Below, one piece after another: positions 8,779 to 20,900 of a stretch of 64,000 nt of DNA. The notes under the pieces were generated by a model. The model saw only the letters and a list, made by a program, of their open reading frames with translations. It searched no databases and had not been told where the DNA came from. The stretch is taken from contig NC_134701.1 of the NCBI RefSeq assembly GCF_043290135.1, positions 4,025,001-4,089,000 on the forward strand. The letters are read 5' to 3'. Origin of the DNA: Rhipicephalus microplus. Lineage: Eukaryota > Arthropoda > Arachnida > Ixodida > Ixodidae. The translations under genes and the position numbers were made by a program. Positions within the stretch are counted from its first letter, which is position 1. Each line of letters starts with the position of its first letter.

Positions 8779-9410
8779 TTAGGTTAGGTTAGGTTAGGTT
8801 AGGTTAGGTTTGGTTAGGTTAGGTTAGGTTAGGTTAGGTTAGATTAGGTTAGGTTGGGTTGAGTTGGGTTAGGTTAGGTTAGGTTAGGTTAGGTTAGGTT
8901 ACGTTAGGTTAGGTTAGGTTACGTTAGGTTAGGTTAGGTTACGTTAGCTTAGGTTAGGTTAGGTAAGGATAATTTGGTTAGGTTAGGTAAGGTTAGGTTA
9001 GGTTAGGTTAGGTTAGGTTGGGTGTTGTTGGGTTGGGTTGGGTTGGGTTAGGTTAGGATAGGTTACGTTAGGTTAGGTTAGGTTAGGTTAGGTTACGTTA
9101 GGTTATGTTAGGTTAGGTTAGGTTACGTTAGGTTAGGTTAGGTCAGGTAAGGTTAGGTTACGTTAGAATAGGTTAGGTTAGGTTAGGTTACGTTAGGTTA
9201 GGTTAAGTTAGGTTAGCTTAGGTTTGGTTAGCTTAGGTTAGGTTAGGTTGGGTTGGGTTGGGTTAGGTTGGGTTAGGTTAGGTTAGGTTAGGGTAGGTTG
9301 GGTTAGGTTAGTTTAGGTTAAGTTAGGTTAGGTTAGGTTGGGTTAGGTTAGGTTAGGTTAGGTTATGTTAGGTTAGGTTGGGTTAGGTTAGGTTAGGTTA
9401 CGTTAGGTTA
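8779..9410 (+). repeat. Long TTAGG array 2
   Basis: About 0.63 kb of TTAGG and variants, just downstream of element 1. It has the AAGGATAATTTGG signature, and GGGTTGGGTTGGGTTGGG at 9030-9047. It ends at AAGGTATGAACC rather than AAGATATGAACC. Confidence 0.92.
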
Positions 9411-11445
9411 AGGTATGAACCGTCGTAAAACCGCAATAAACAATGTCACTTAGTGAGATGCAGTGTTTTTCACCTTTACAAGTTGGGAACTGCGATATCT
9501 AATGTGAAAGCGCTTGAAACCGTCGTAATGTTGTAGAAAGCAATGTAAAGTAGCGAGTAAAACGTTTTCTAACGATAGAAGTGCGAAGGTTATGTTAGGT
9601 TGAGTTATGGTAGTTTAAGCTAGGTAGCGTCGTGCAACTACCAAAAACAACGTCATCTAACGAGATAGTGTTGTTTTATTGCGAGTACGAAACTGCGATA
9701 GGTGAAATGTTGTGAAAGCACACAAAACGGCATGAACAAGCCAAATACTGCGTGTTGTACCGTTACAAGTGCGAAACTGCTATGTTGTGATATTCTCGTT
9801 AAAGCGCATGCAAGCATCGTGAAACCTTAAAAAACGATGTCATTTAGCGAGATACAGCGTTCTGTACTGCAATAAGTTGGTGAAAAACTGTGAGGTTATG
9901 CAAATATCCTAATTGTGAACGAAACAATGTAATAGAGCGTTTTTTAATACAAGTACCAATGTTAGGTTAGGTTAAGATATGAACCGTCGTAAAACCGCCT
10001 TAAACAATGTCACTTGGTGAGATGCAGTGTTTTTCACCATTACAAGTCGGGAACTACGATATCTAATGTGAAAGCGCATGAAACCATCGTAATCTTGTAG
10101 AAAACATTGTAAAATTGCGAGTAAAACGTTTTCTAAAGATAGAAGTGCGAAGGTTAGCTTGAGTTATGTTAGTTTAAGCTATGTAGCGTCGTGAGACCAC
10201 CAAAAAGGACGTCATCTAACGAGATAGTGTTGTTTTATTGCATGTACGAAACTGCAATAGGTGAAATGTTGTGAAAGTACACAAAACGGCTTGAACAAGC
10301 CAGATACTGCGTGTTGTACCGTTACAAGTGCGAAACTGCTATAATGTGATATTCTCGTTAAAGCGCATGCAAGCATCGTGAAACCTTAAAGAACGATGTC
10401 ATTTAGCGAGATACAGCGTTCTGTACTGCAATAAGTTGGTGAAAAACTGTGAGGTTATGCAAATATCGTAATTGTGAACGAAACAGTGTAATAGAGCGTT
10501 TTTCAATACAAGTACCAATGTTAGGTTAGGTTAAGATATGAACCGTCGTAAAACCGCATTAAACAATGTCACTTAGTGAGATGCAGTGTTTTTCACCATT
10601 ACAAGTCGGGAACTGCGATATCTAATGTGAAAGCGCTTGCAAACGTCGTTAGGTTAGGTTAGGTTAGGTTAGGTTAGGTTAGGTTACGTTAGGTTAGGTT
10701 TGGTTAGGTTAGGTTAGGTTAGGTTATGTTAGGTTAGGTTGGGTTAGGTTAGGTTAGGTTACGTTAGGTTAAGGTATGAACCGTCGTAAAACCGCAATAA
10801 ACAATGTCACTTAGTGAGATGCAGTGTTTTTCACCTTTACAACTTGGGAACTGCGATATCTAATGTGAAAGCGCTTGAAACCGTCGTAATGTTGTAGAAA
10901 ACATTGTAAAATTGCGAGTAAAACGTTTTCTAAAGATAGAAGTGCGAAGGTTAGCTTGAGTTATGTTAGTTTAAGCTATGTAGCGTCGTGAGACCACCAA
11001 AAAGGACGTCATCTAACGAGATAGTGTTGTTTTATTGCATGTACGAAACTGCAATAGGTGAAATGTTGTGAAAGTACACAAAACGGCATGAACAAGCCAA
11101 ATACTGCGTGTTGTACCGTTACAAGTGCGAAACTGCTATATTGTGATATTCTCGTTAAAGCGCATGCAAGCATCGTGAAACCTTAAAGAACAATGTCATT
11201 TAGCGAGATACAGCGTTCTGTACTGCAATAAGTTGGTGAAAAACTGTGAGGTTATGCAAATATCGTAATATAGAACAAAACAGTGTAATAGAGCGTTTTT
11301 AGATACAAGTGCGAATGTTAGGTTAGGTTAAGATATGAACCGTCGTAAAACCGCATTAAACAATGTCAATTACTGAGATGCAGTGTTTTTCACCATTAAA
11401 AGTGGGGAACTGCGATATTTAATGTGAAAGCGCTTGCAACCGTCG

Positions 11446-12206
11446 TTAGGTTAGGTTAGGTTAGGTTAGGTTAGGTTAGGTTAGGTTTGGTTAGGTTAGG
11501 TTAGGTTAGGTTAGGTTAGATTAGGTTAGGTTGGGTTGAGTTGGGTTAGGTTAGGTTAGGTTAGGTTAGGTTGGGTTAGGTTAGGTTAGGTTAGGTTACG
11601 TTAGGTTAGGTTAGGTTACGTTAGGTTAGGTTAGGTTAGGTTACGTTAGGTTAGGTTAGGTTAGGTAAGGATAATTTGGTTAGGTTAGGTAAGGTTAGGT
11701 TAGGTTAGGTTAGGTTGTGTTGGGTGTTGTTGGGTTGGGTTGGGTTGGGTTAGGTTGGGTTAGGTTAGGTTAGGTTACGTTAGGTTAGGTTAGGTTAGGT
11801 TAGGTTACGTTAGGTTATGTTAGGTTAGGTTAGGTTACGTTAGGTTAGGTTAGGTCAGGTAAGGTTAGGTTACGTTAGAATAGGTTAGGTTAGGTTAGGT
11901 TACGTTAGGTTAGGTTAAGTTAGGTTAGGTTAGGTTTGGTTAGGTTAGGTTAGGTTAGCTTAGGTTAGGTTAGGTTGGGTTGGGTTGGGTTAGGTTGGGT
12001 TAGGTTAGGTTAGGTTAGGTTAGGTTGGGTTAGGTTAGTTTAGGTTAGGTTAGGTTAGGTTAGGTTGGGTTGGGTTGGGTTAGGTTAGGTTAGGTTAGGT
12101 AAGGTTAGGTTAGGTTAGGTTAGGTTAGGTTTGGTTAGGTTAGGTTAGGTTAGGTTAGGTTATGTTAGGTTAGGTTGGGTTAGGTTAGGTTAGGTTAGGT
12201 TAGGTT
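11446..12206 (+). repeat. Long TTAGG array 3
   Basis: About 0.76 kb, one of the longest arrays. It has the same ordered variant signature as arrays 1 and 4, including GGGTTGGGTTGGGTTGGG at 11732-11749. Confidence 0.93.
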
Positions 12207-15200
12207 AAGATATGAACCGCGCTAAAACCGCATTAAACAATGTCACTTAGTGAGATGCAGTGTTTTTCACCTTTTCAAGTTGGGAACTGCGATATCTAAT
12301 GTGAAAGCGCTTGAAACCGTCGTAATGTTGTAGAAAGCAATGTAAAGTAGCGAGTAAAACGTTTTCTAACGATAGAAGTGCGAAGGTTATGTTAGGTTGA
12401 GTTATGTTAGTTTAAGCTAGGTAGCGTCGTGCAACTACCAAAAACAACGTCATCTAACGAGATAGTGTTGTTTTATTGCGAGTACAAAACTGCGATAGGT
12501 GAAATGCTGTGAAAGCACACAAAACGGCATGAACAAGCCAAATACTGCGTGTTGTACCGTTACAAGTGCGAAACTGCTATGTTGTGATATTCTCGTTAAA
12601 GCGCATGCAAGCATCGTGAAACCTTAAAGAACGATGTCATTTAGCGAGATACAGCGTTCTGTACTGCAATAAGTTGGTGAAAAACTGTGAGGTTATGCAA
12701 ATCTCCTAATTGTGAACGAAACAGTGTAATAGAGCGTTTTTTAATACAAGTGCGAATGTTAGGTTAGGTTAAGATATGAACCGTCGTAAAACCGCATTAA
12801 ACAATGTCACTTAGTGAGATGCAGTGTTTTTCACCATTACAAGTCGGGAACTACGATATCTAATGTGAAAGCGCATGAAACCGTCGTAATCTTGTAGAAA
12901 ACATTGTAAAATTGCGAGTAAAACGTTTTCTAAAGATAGAAGTGCGAAGGTTAGCTTGAGTTATGTTAGTTTAAGCTATGTAGCGTCGTGAGACCACCAA
13001 AAAGGACGTCATCTAACGAGATAGTGTTGTTTTATTGCATGTACGAAACTGCAATAGGTGAAATGTTGTGAAAGTACACAAAACGGCATGAACAAGCCAA
13101 ATACTGCGTGTTGTACCGTTACAAGTGCGAAACTGCTATGTTGTGATATTCTCGTTAAAGCGCATGCAAGCATCGTGAAACCTTAAAGAACGATGTCATT
13201 TAGCGAGATACAGCGTTCTGTACTGCAATAAGTTGGTGAAAAACTGTGAGGTTATGCAAATATCGTAATTGTGAACAAAACAGTGTAATAGAGCGTTTTT
13301 CAATACAAGTACCAATGTTAGGTTAGGTTAAGATATGAACCGTCGTAAAACCGCATTAAACAATGTCACTTAGTGGGATGCAGTGTTTTTCACCATCACA
13401 AGTCGGGAACTGCGATATCTAATGTGAAAGCGCTTGCAAACGTCGTTAGGTTAGGTTAGGTTAGGTTAGGTTAGGTTAGGTTTGGTTAGGTTAGGTTAGG
13501 TTAGGTTAGGTAGGTTATGTTAGGTTAGGTTGGGTTAGGTTAGGTTAGGTTAGGTTAGGTTAAGATATGAACCGCGCTAAAACCGCATTAAACAATGTCA
13601 CTTTGTGAGATGCAGTGTTTTTCACCTTTACAAGTTGGGAACTGCGATATCTAATGTGAAAGCGCTTGAAACCGTCGTAATGTTGTAGAAAGCAATGTAA
13701 AGTAGCAAGTAAAACGTTTTCTAACGATAGAAGTGCGAAGGTTATGTTAGGTTGAGTTATGTTAGTTTAAGCTAGGTAGCGTCGTGAAATCACCAAAAAC
13801 GACGTCATCTAACGAGATAGTGTTGTTTTATTGCGCGTACGAAACTGCGATAGGTAAAATGTTGTGAAAGCACACAAAACGGCATGAACAAGCCAAATAC
13901 TGCGTGTTGTACCATTACAAGTGCGAAACTGCTATGTTGTGACATTCTTGGTAAAGCGCATGCAAGTATCGTGAAACCTTAAGAACGATGTCATTTAGCG
14001 AGATACAGCGTTCTGTACTGTAATAAGTTGGTGAGAAACTGTGAGGTCAAGCAAATATCGTAATTGTGAACGAAACAGTGTAATTGAGCGTCTTTAGATA
14101 CAAGTGCGAATGTTAGGTTAGGTTGACATATCAACCGTCGTAAAACCGCATTAAACAATGTCACTTAGTGAGATGTAGTGTTTTTCAACATTACAAGTCG
14201 GGAACTACGATATCTAAAGTGAAAGCGCATGAAACCGTCGTAATCTTGTAGAAAACATTGTAAAGTTGCGGGTAAAACGTTTTCTAACGATAGAAGTGCG
14301 AAGGTTAGGTTAGGTTAGGTTAGTTTAAGCTAGGTAGCGTCATGAAACTACCAAAAACGACGTCATCTAACGAGATAGTGTTGTTTTATGGCGAGTATTA
14401 AACTGCGATAGGTGAAATGTTGTGAATGCACACAAAACGGCATGAACAAGCCAAATACTGCGTGTTCTACCGTTACAAGTGCGAAACTGCTATATTGTGA
14501 TATTCTCGTTAAAGCGCATGCAAGCATCGTGAAACCTTACCTTAAAGAACAATGTCATTTAGCGAGATACAGCGTTCTGTACTGCAATAAGTTGGTGAAA
14601 AACTGTGAGGTTATGCAAATATCGTAATTGTGAACGAAACAGTGTAATAGAGCGTTTTTCAATACAAGTACCAATGTTAGGTTAGGTTAAGATATGAACC
14701 GTCGTAAAACCGCATTAAACAATGTCACTTAGTGAGATGTAGTGTTTTTCAACATTACAAGTCGGGAACTACGATATCTAATGTGAAAGCGCATGAAACC
14801 GTCGTAATCTTGTAGAAAACATTGTAAAGTTGCGAGTAAAACGTTTTCTAACGATAGAAGTGCGAAGGTTAGGTTAGGTTAGGTTAGTTTAAGATAGGTA
14901 GCGTCATGAAACTAACAAAAACGACGTCATCTAACGAGATAGTGTTGTTTTATTGCGAGTATTAAACTGCGATAGGTGAAATGTTGTGAATGCCACAAAA
15001 CGGCATGAACAAGCCAAATACTGCGTGTTCTACCGTTACAAGTGCGAAACTGCTATATTGTGATATTCGTTAAAGCGCATGCAAGCATCGTGAAACCTTG
15101 AAGAACAATGTCATTTAGCGAGATACAGCGTTCTGTACTGCAATAAGTTGGTGAAAAACTGTGAGGTTATGCAAATATCGTAATTGTGAACGAAACATTG

Positions 15201-16162
15201 TAATAGAGCGTTTTTCAATACAAGTACGAATGTTAGGTTAGGTTAAGATATGAACCGTCGTAAAACCGCATTAAACAATGTCACTTAGTGAGATGCAGTG
15301 TTTTTCACCATTACAAGTCGGGAACTGCGATATTTAATGTGAAAGCGCTTGCAAACGTCGTTAGGTTAGGTTAGGTTAGGTTAGGTTAGGTTACGTTAGG
15401 TTAGGTTTGGTTAGGTTAGGTTAGGTTAGGTTAGGTTATGTTAGGTTAGGTTGGGTTAGGTTAGGTAAGGTTACGTTAGGTTAAGGTATGAACCGTCGTA
15501 AAACCGCAATAAACAATGTCACTTAGTGAGATGCAGTGTTTTTCACCTTTACAACTTGGGAACTGCGATATCTAATGTGAAAGCGCTTGAAACCGTCGTA
15601 ATGTTGTAGAAAGCAATGTAAAGTAGCGAGTAAAACGTTTTCTAACGATAGAAGTGCGAAGGTTATGTTAGGTTGAGTTATGTTAGTTTAAGCTAGGTAG
15701 CGTCGTGAAACTACCAAAAATGACGTCATCTAACGAGATAGTGTTGTTTTATAGCGAGTATTAAACTGCGATAGGTGAAATGTTGTGAAAGCACACAAAA
15801 CGGCATGAACAAGCCAAATACTGCGTGTTCTACCGTTACAAGTGCGAAACTGCTATATTGTGATATTCTCGTTAAAGCGCATGCAAGCATCGTGAAACCT
15901 TAAAGAACAATGTCATTTAGCGAGATACAGCGTTCTGTACTGCAATAAGTTGGTGAAAAACTGTGAGGTTATGCAAATATCGTAATATTGAACAAAACAG
16001 TGTAATAGAGCGTTTTTAGATACAAGTGCGAATGTTAGGTTAGGTTAAGATATGAACCGTCGTAAAACCGCATTAAACAATGTCAATTACTGAGATGCAG
16101 TGTTTTTCACCATTAAAAGTGGGGAACTGCGATATTTAATGTGAAAGCGCTTGCAACCGTCG

Positions 16163-16868
16163 TTAGGTTAGGTTAGGTTAGGTTAGGTTAGGTTTGGTTA
16201 GGTTAGGTTAGGTTAGGTTAGGTTAGATTAGGTTAGGTTGGGTTGAGTTGGGTTAGGTTAGGTTAGGTTAGGTTAGGTTGGGTTAGGTTAGGTTAGGTTA
16301 CGTTAGGTTAGGTTAGGTTACGTTAGGTTAGGTTAGGTTAGGTTACGTTAGGTTAGGTTAGGTTAGGTAAGGATAATTTGGTTAGGTTAGGTAAGGTTAG
16401 GTTAGGTTAGGTTAGGTTGTGTTGGGTGTTGTTGGGTTGGGTTGGGTTGGGTTAGGTTGGGTTAGGTTAGGTTAGGTTACGTTAGGTTAGGTTAGGTTAG
16501 GTTACGTTAGGTTATGTTAGGTTAGGTTAGGTTACGTTAGGTTAGGTTAGGTCAGGTAAGGTTAGGTTACGTTAGAATAGGTTAGGTTAGGTTAGGTTAC
16601 GTTAGGTTAGGTTAAGTTAGGTTAGGTTAGGTTTGGTTAGGTTAGGTTAGGTTAGCTTAGGTTAGGTTAGGTTGGGTTGGGTTGGGTTAGGTTGGGTTAG
16701 GTTAGGTTAGGTTAGGTTAGGTTGGGTTAGGTTAGTTTAGGTTAGGTTAGGTTAGGTTAGGTTGGGTTGGGTTGGGTTAGGTTAGGTTAGGTTAGGTAAG
16801 GTTAGGTTAGGTTAGGTTAGGTTAGGTTTGGTTAGGTTAGGTTGGGTTAGGTTAGGTTAGGTTAGGTT
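16163..16868 (+). repeat. Long TTAGG array 4
   Basis: About 0.71 kb of TTAGG and variants with the common signature; GGGTTGGGTTGGGTTGGG is at 16434-16451. It ends TTA-AGATATGAACCGCGC. Confidence 0.93.
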
Positions 16869-17432
16869 AAGATATGAACCGCGCTAAAACCGCATTAAAC
16901 AATGTCACTTAGTGAGATGCAGTGTTTTTCACCTTTTCAAGTTGGGAACTGCGATATCTAATGTGAAAGCGCTTGAAACCGTCATAATGTTGTAGAAAGC
17001 AATGTAAAGTAGCGAGTAAAACGTTTTCTAACGATAGAAGTGCGAAGGTTATGTTAGGTTGAGTTATGTTAGTTTAAGCTAGGTAGCGTCGTGAAACCAC
17101 CAAAAACGACGTCATCTAACGAGATAGTGTTGTTTTATTGCGAGTACAAAACTGCGATAGGTGAAATGCTGTGAAAGCACACAAAACGGCATGAACAAGC
17201 CAAATACTGCGTGTTGTACCGTTACAAGTGCGAAACTGCTATGTTGTGATATTCTCGTTAAAGCGCATGCAAGCATCGTGAAACCTTAAAGAACGATGTC
17301 ATTTAGCGAGATACAGCGTTCTGTACTGCAATAAGTTGGTGAAAATCTGTGAGGTTATGCAAATATCCTAATTGTGAACGAAACAGTGTAATAGAGCGTT
17401 TTTTAATACAAGTGCGAATGTTAGGTTAGGTT

Positions 17433-17991
17433 AAGATATGAACCGTCGTAAAACCGCATTAAACAATGTCACTTAGTGAGATGCAGTGTTTTTCACCATT
17501 ACAAGTCGGGAACTACGATATCTAATGTGAAAGCGCATGAAACCGTCGTAATCTTGTAGAAAACATTGTAAAATTGCGAGTAAAACGTTTTCTAAAGATA
17601 GAAGTGCGAAGGTTAGCTTGAGTTATGTTAGTTTAAGCTATGTAGCGTCGTGAGACCACCAAAAAGGACGTCATCTAACGAGATAGTGTTGTTTTATTGC
17701 ATGTACGAAACTGCAATAGGTGAAATGTTGTGAAAGTACACAAAACGGCTTGAACAAGCCAGATACTGCGTGTTGTACCGTTACAAGTGCGAAACTGCTA
17801 TAATGTGATATTCTCGTTAACGCGCATGCAATCATCGTGAAACCTTAAAGAACGATGTCATTTAGCGAGATACAGCGTTCTGTACTGCAATAAGTTGGTG
17901 AAAAACTGTGAGGTTATGCAAATATCATAATTGTGAACAAAACAGTGTAATAGAGCGTTTTTCAATACAAGTACCAATGTTAGGTTAGGTT
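17433..17991 (+). repeat. Representative 559-bp satellite monomer without inserted TTAGG array
   Basis: It runs from one AAGATATGAACC to the next. The first 116 bp are the A segment, with inner motifs GATATC and GAAAGCGC. The remaining 443 bp are the B segment. Recognisable short motifs include GACGTCAT, GGCTTGAACAAGCC (6-bp arms, AA loop), GCGCATGC and the octamer ATGCAAAT. It ends with two TTAGG units, so every A segment is preceded by TTAGG repeats whether or not a long array is present. Confidence 0.85.
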
Positions 17992-20900
17992 AAGATATGA
18001 ACCGTCGTAAAACCGCATTAAACAATGTCACTTAGTGGAATGCAGTGTTTTTCACCATTACAAGTCGGGAACTGCGATATCTAATGTGAAAGCGCTTGCA
18101 AACGTCCTTAGGTTAGGTTAGGTTAGGTTAGGTTAGGTTAGGTTACGTTAGGTTAGGTTTGGTTAGGTTAGGTTAGGTTAGGTAGGTTATGTTAGGTTAG
18201 GTTGGGTTAGGTTAGGTTAGGTTAGGTTAGGTTAAGATATGAACCGCGCTAAAACCGCATTAAACAATGTCACTTAGTGAGATGCAGTGTTTTTCACCTT
18301 TACAAGTTGGGAACTGCGATATCTAATGTGAAAGCGCTTGAAACCGTCGTAATGTTGTAGAAAGCAATGTAAAGTAGCGAGTAAAACGTTTTCTAACGAT
18401 AGAAGTGCGAAGGTTATGTTAGGTTGAGTTATGTTAGTTTAAGCTAGGTAGCGTCGTGAAACCACCAAAAACGACGTCATCTAACGAGATAGTGTTGTTT
18501 TATTGCGAGTACGAAACTGCGATAGGTAAAATGTGAAAGCACACAAAACGGCATGAACAAGCCAAATACTGCGTGTTGTACCGTTACAAGTGCGAAACTG
18601 CTATGTTGTGACATTCTCGGTAAAGCGCATGCAAGTATCGTGAAACCTTAAGAACGATGTCATTTAGCGAGATACAGCGTTCTGTACTGTAATAAGTTGG
18701 TGAGAAACTGTGAGGTCAAGCAAATATCGTAATTGTGAACGAAACAGTGTAATTGAGCGTCTTTAGATACAAGTGCGAATGTTAGGTTAGGTTGACATAT
18801 CAACCGTCGTAAAACCGCATTAAACAATTTCACTTAGTGAGATGCAGTGTTTTTCACCTTTTCAAGTTGGGAACTGCGATATCTAATGTGAAAGCGCTTG
18901 AAACCGTCGTAATGTTGTAGAAAGCAATGTAAAGTAGCGAGTAAAACGTTTTCTAACGATAGAAGTGCGAAGGTTATGTTAGGTTGAGTTATGTTAGTTT
19001 AAGCTAGGTAGCGTCGTGCAACTACCAAAAACGACGTCATCTAACGAGATAGTGTTGTTTTATTGCGAGTACAAAACTGCGATAGGTGAAATGCTGTGAA
19101 AGCACACAAAACGGCATGAACAAGCCAAATACTGCGTGTTGTACCGTTACAAGTGCGAAACTGCTATGTTGTGACATTCTCGGTAAAGCGCATGCAAGTA
19201 TCGTGAAACCTTAAGAACGATGTCATTTAGCGAGATACAGCGTTCTGTACTGTAATAAGTTGGTGAGAAACTGTGAGGTCAAGCAAATATCGTAATTTTG
19301 AACGAAACAGTGTAATTGAGCGTCTTTAGATACAAGTGCGAATGTTAGGTTAGGTTGACATATCAACCGTCGTAAAACCGCATTAAACAATGTCACTTAG
19401 TGAGATGTAGTGTTTTTCAACATTACAAGTCGGGAACTACGATATCTAAAGTGAAAGCGCATGAAACCGTCGTAATCTTGTAGAAAACATTGTAAAGTTG
19501 CGAGTAAAACGTTTTCTAACGATAGAAGTGCGAAGGTTAGGTTAGGTTAGGTTAGTTTAAGCTAGGTAGCGTCATGAAACTACCAAAAACGACGTCATCT
19601 AACGAGATAGTGTTGTTTTATTGCGAGTATTAAACTGCGATAGGTGAAATGTTGTGAATGCACACAAAACGGCATGAACAAGCCAAACACTGCGTGTTCT
19701 ACCGTTACAAGTGCGAAACTGCTATATTGTGATATTCTCGTTAAAGCGCATGCAAGCATCGTGAAACCTTACCTTAAAGAACAATGTCATTTAGCGAGAT
19801 ACAGCGTTCTGTACTGCAATAAGTTGGTGAAAAACTGTGAGGTTATGCAAATATCGTAATTGTGAACGAAACAGTGTAATAGAGCGTTTTTCAATACAAG
19901 TACCAATGTTAGGTTAGGTTAAGATATGAACCGTCGTAAAACCGCATTAAACAATGTCACTTAGTGAGATGCAGTGTTTTTCACCATTACAAGTCGGGAA
20001 CTGCGATATCTAATGTGAAAGCGCTTGCAAACGTCGTTAGGTTAGCTTAGGTTAGGTTAGGTTAGGTTAGGTTAGGTTTGGTTAGGTTAGGTTAGGTTAG
20101 GTTATGTTAGGTTAGGTTGGGTTAGGTTAGGTTAGGTTAGGTTAGGTTAAGATATGAACCGCGCTAAAACCGCATTAAACAATGTCACTTAGTGAGATGC
20201 AGTGTTTTTCACCTTTACAAGTTGGGAACTGCGATATCTAATGTGAAAGCGCTTGAAACCGTCGTAATGTTGTAGAAAGCAATGTAAAGTAGCGAGTAAA
20301 ACGTTTTCTAACGATAGAAGTGCGAAGGTTATGTTAGGTTGAGTTATGTTAGTTTAAGCTAGGTAGCGTCGTGAAACCACCAAAAACGACGTCATCTAAC
20401 GAGATAGTGTTGTTTTATTGCGAGTACGAAACTGCGATAGGTAAAATGTGAAAGCACACAAAACGGCATGAACAAGCCAAATACTGCGTGTTGTACCGTT
20501 ACAAGTGCGAAACTGCTATGTTGTGACATTCTCGGTAAAGCGCATGCAAGTATCGTGAAACCTTAAGAACGATGTCATTTAGCGAGATACAGCGTTCTGT
20601 ACTGTAATAAGTTGGTGAGAAACTGTGAGGTCAAGCAAATATCGTAATTGTGAACGAAACAGTGTAATTGAGCGTCTTTAGATACAAGTGCGAATGTTAG
20701 GTTAGGTTGACATATCAACCGTCGTAAAACCGCATTAAACAATGTCACTTAGTGAGATGTAGTGTTTTTCAACATTACAAGTAGGGAACTACGATATCTA
20801 ATGTGAAAGCGCATGAAACCGTCGTAATCTTGTAGAAAACATTGTAAAGTTGCGAGTAAAACGTTTTCTAACGATAGAAGTGCGAAGGTTATGTTAGGTT

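Noticed and set aside
14412..14627. Recurrent 60-71-codon open frame in the satellite (also at 19644, 22919, 33880, 42827, 56497 and 60080)
   Set aside because: It starts from GTG, exists only in monomers of one variant type, varies in length with small indels and resembles no family I know. It is a by-product of repeat copying.
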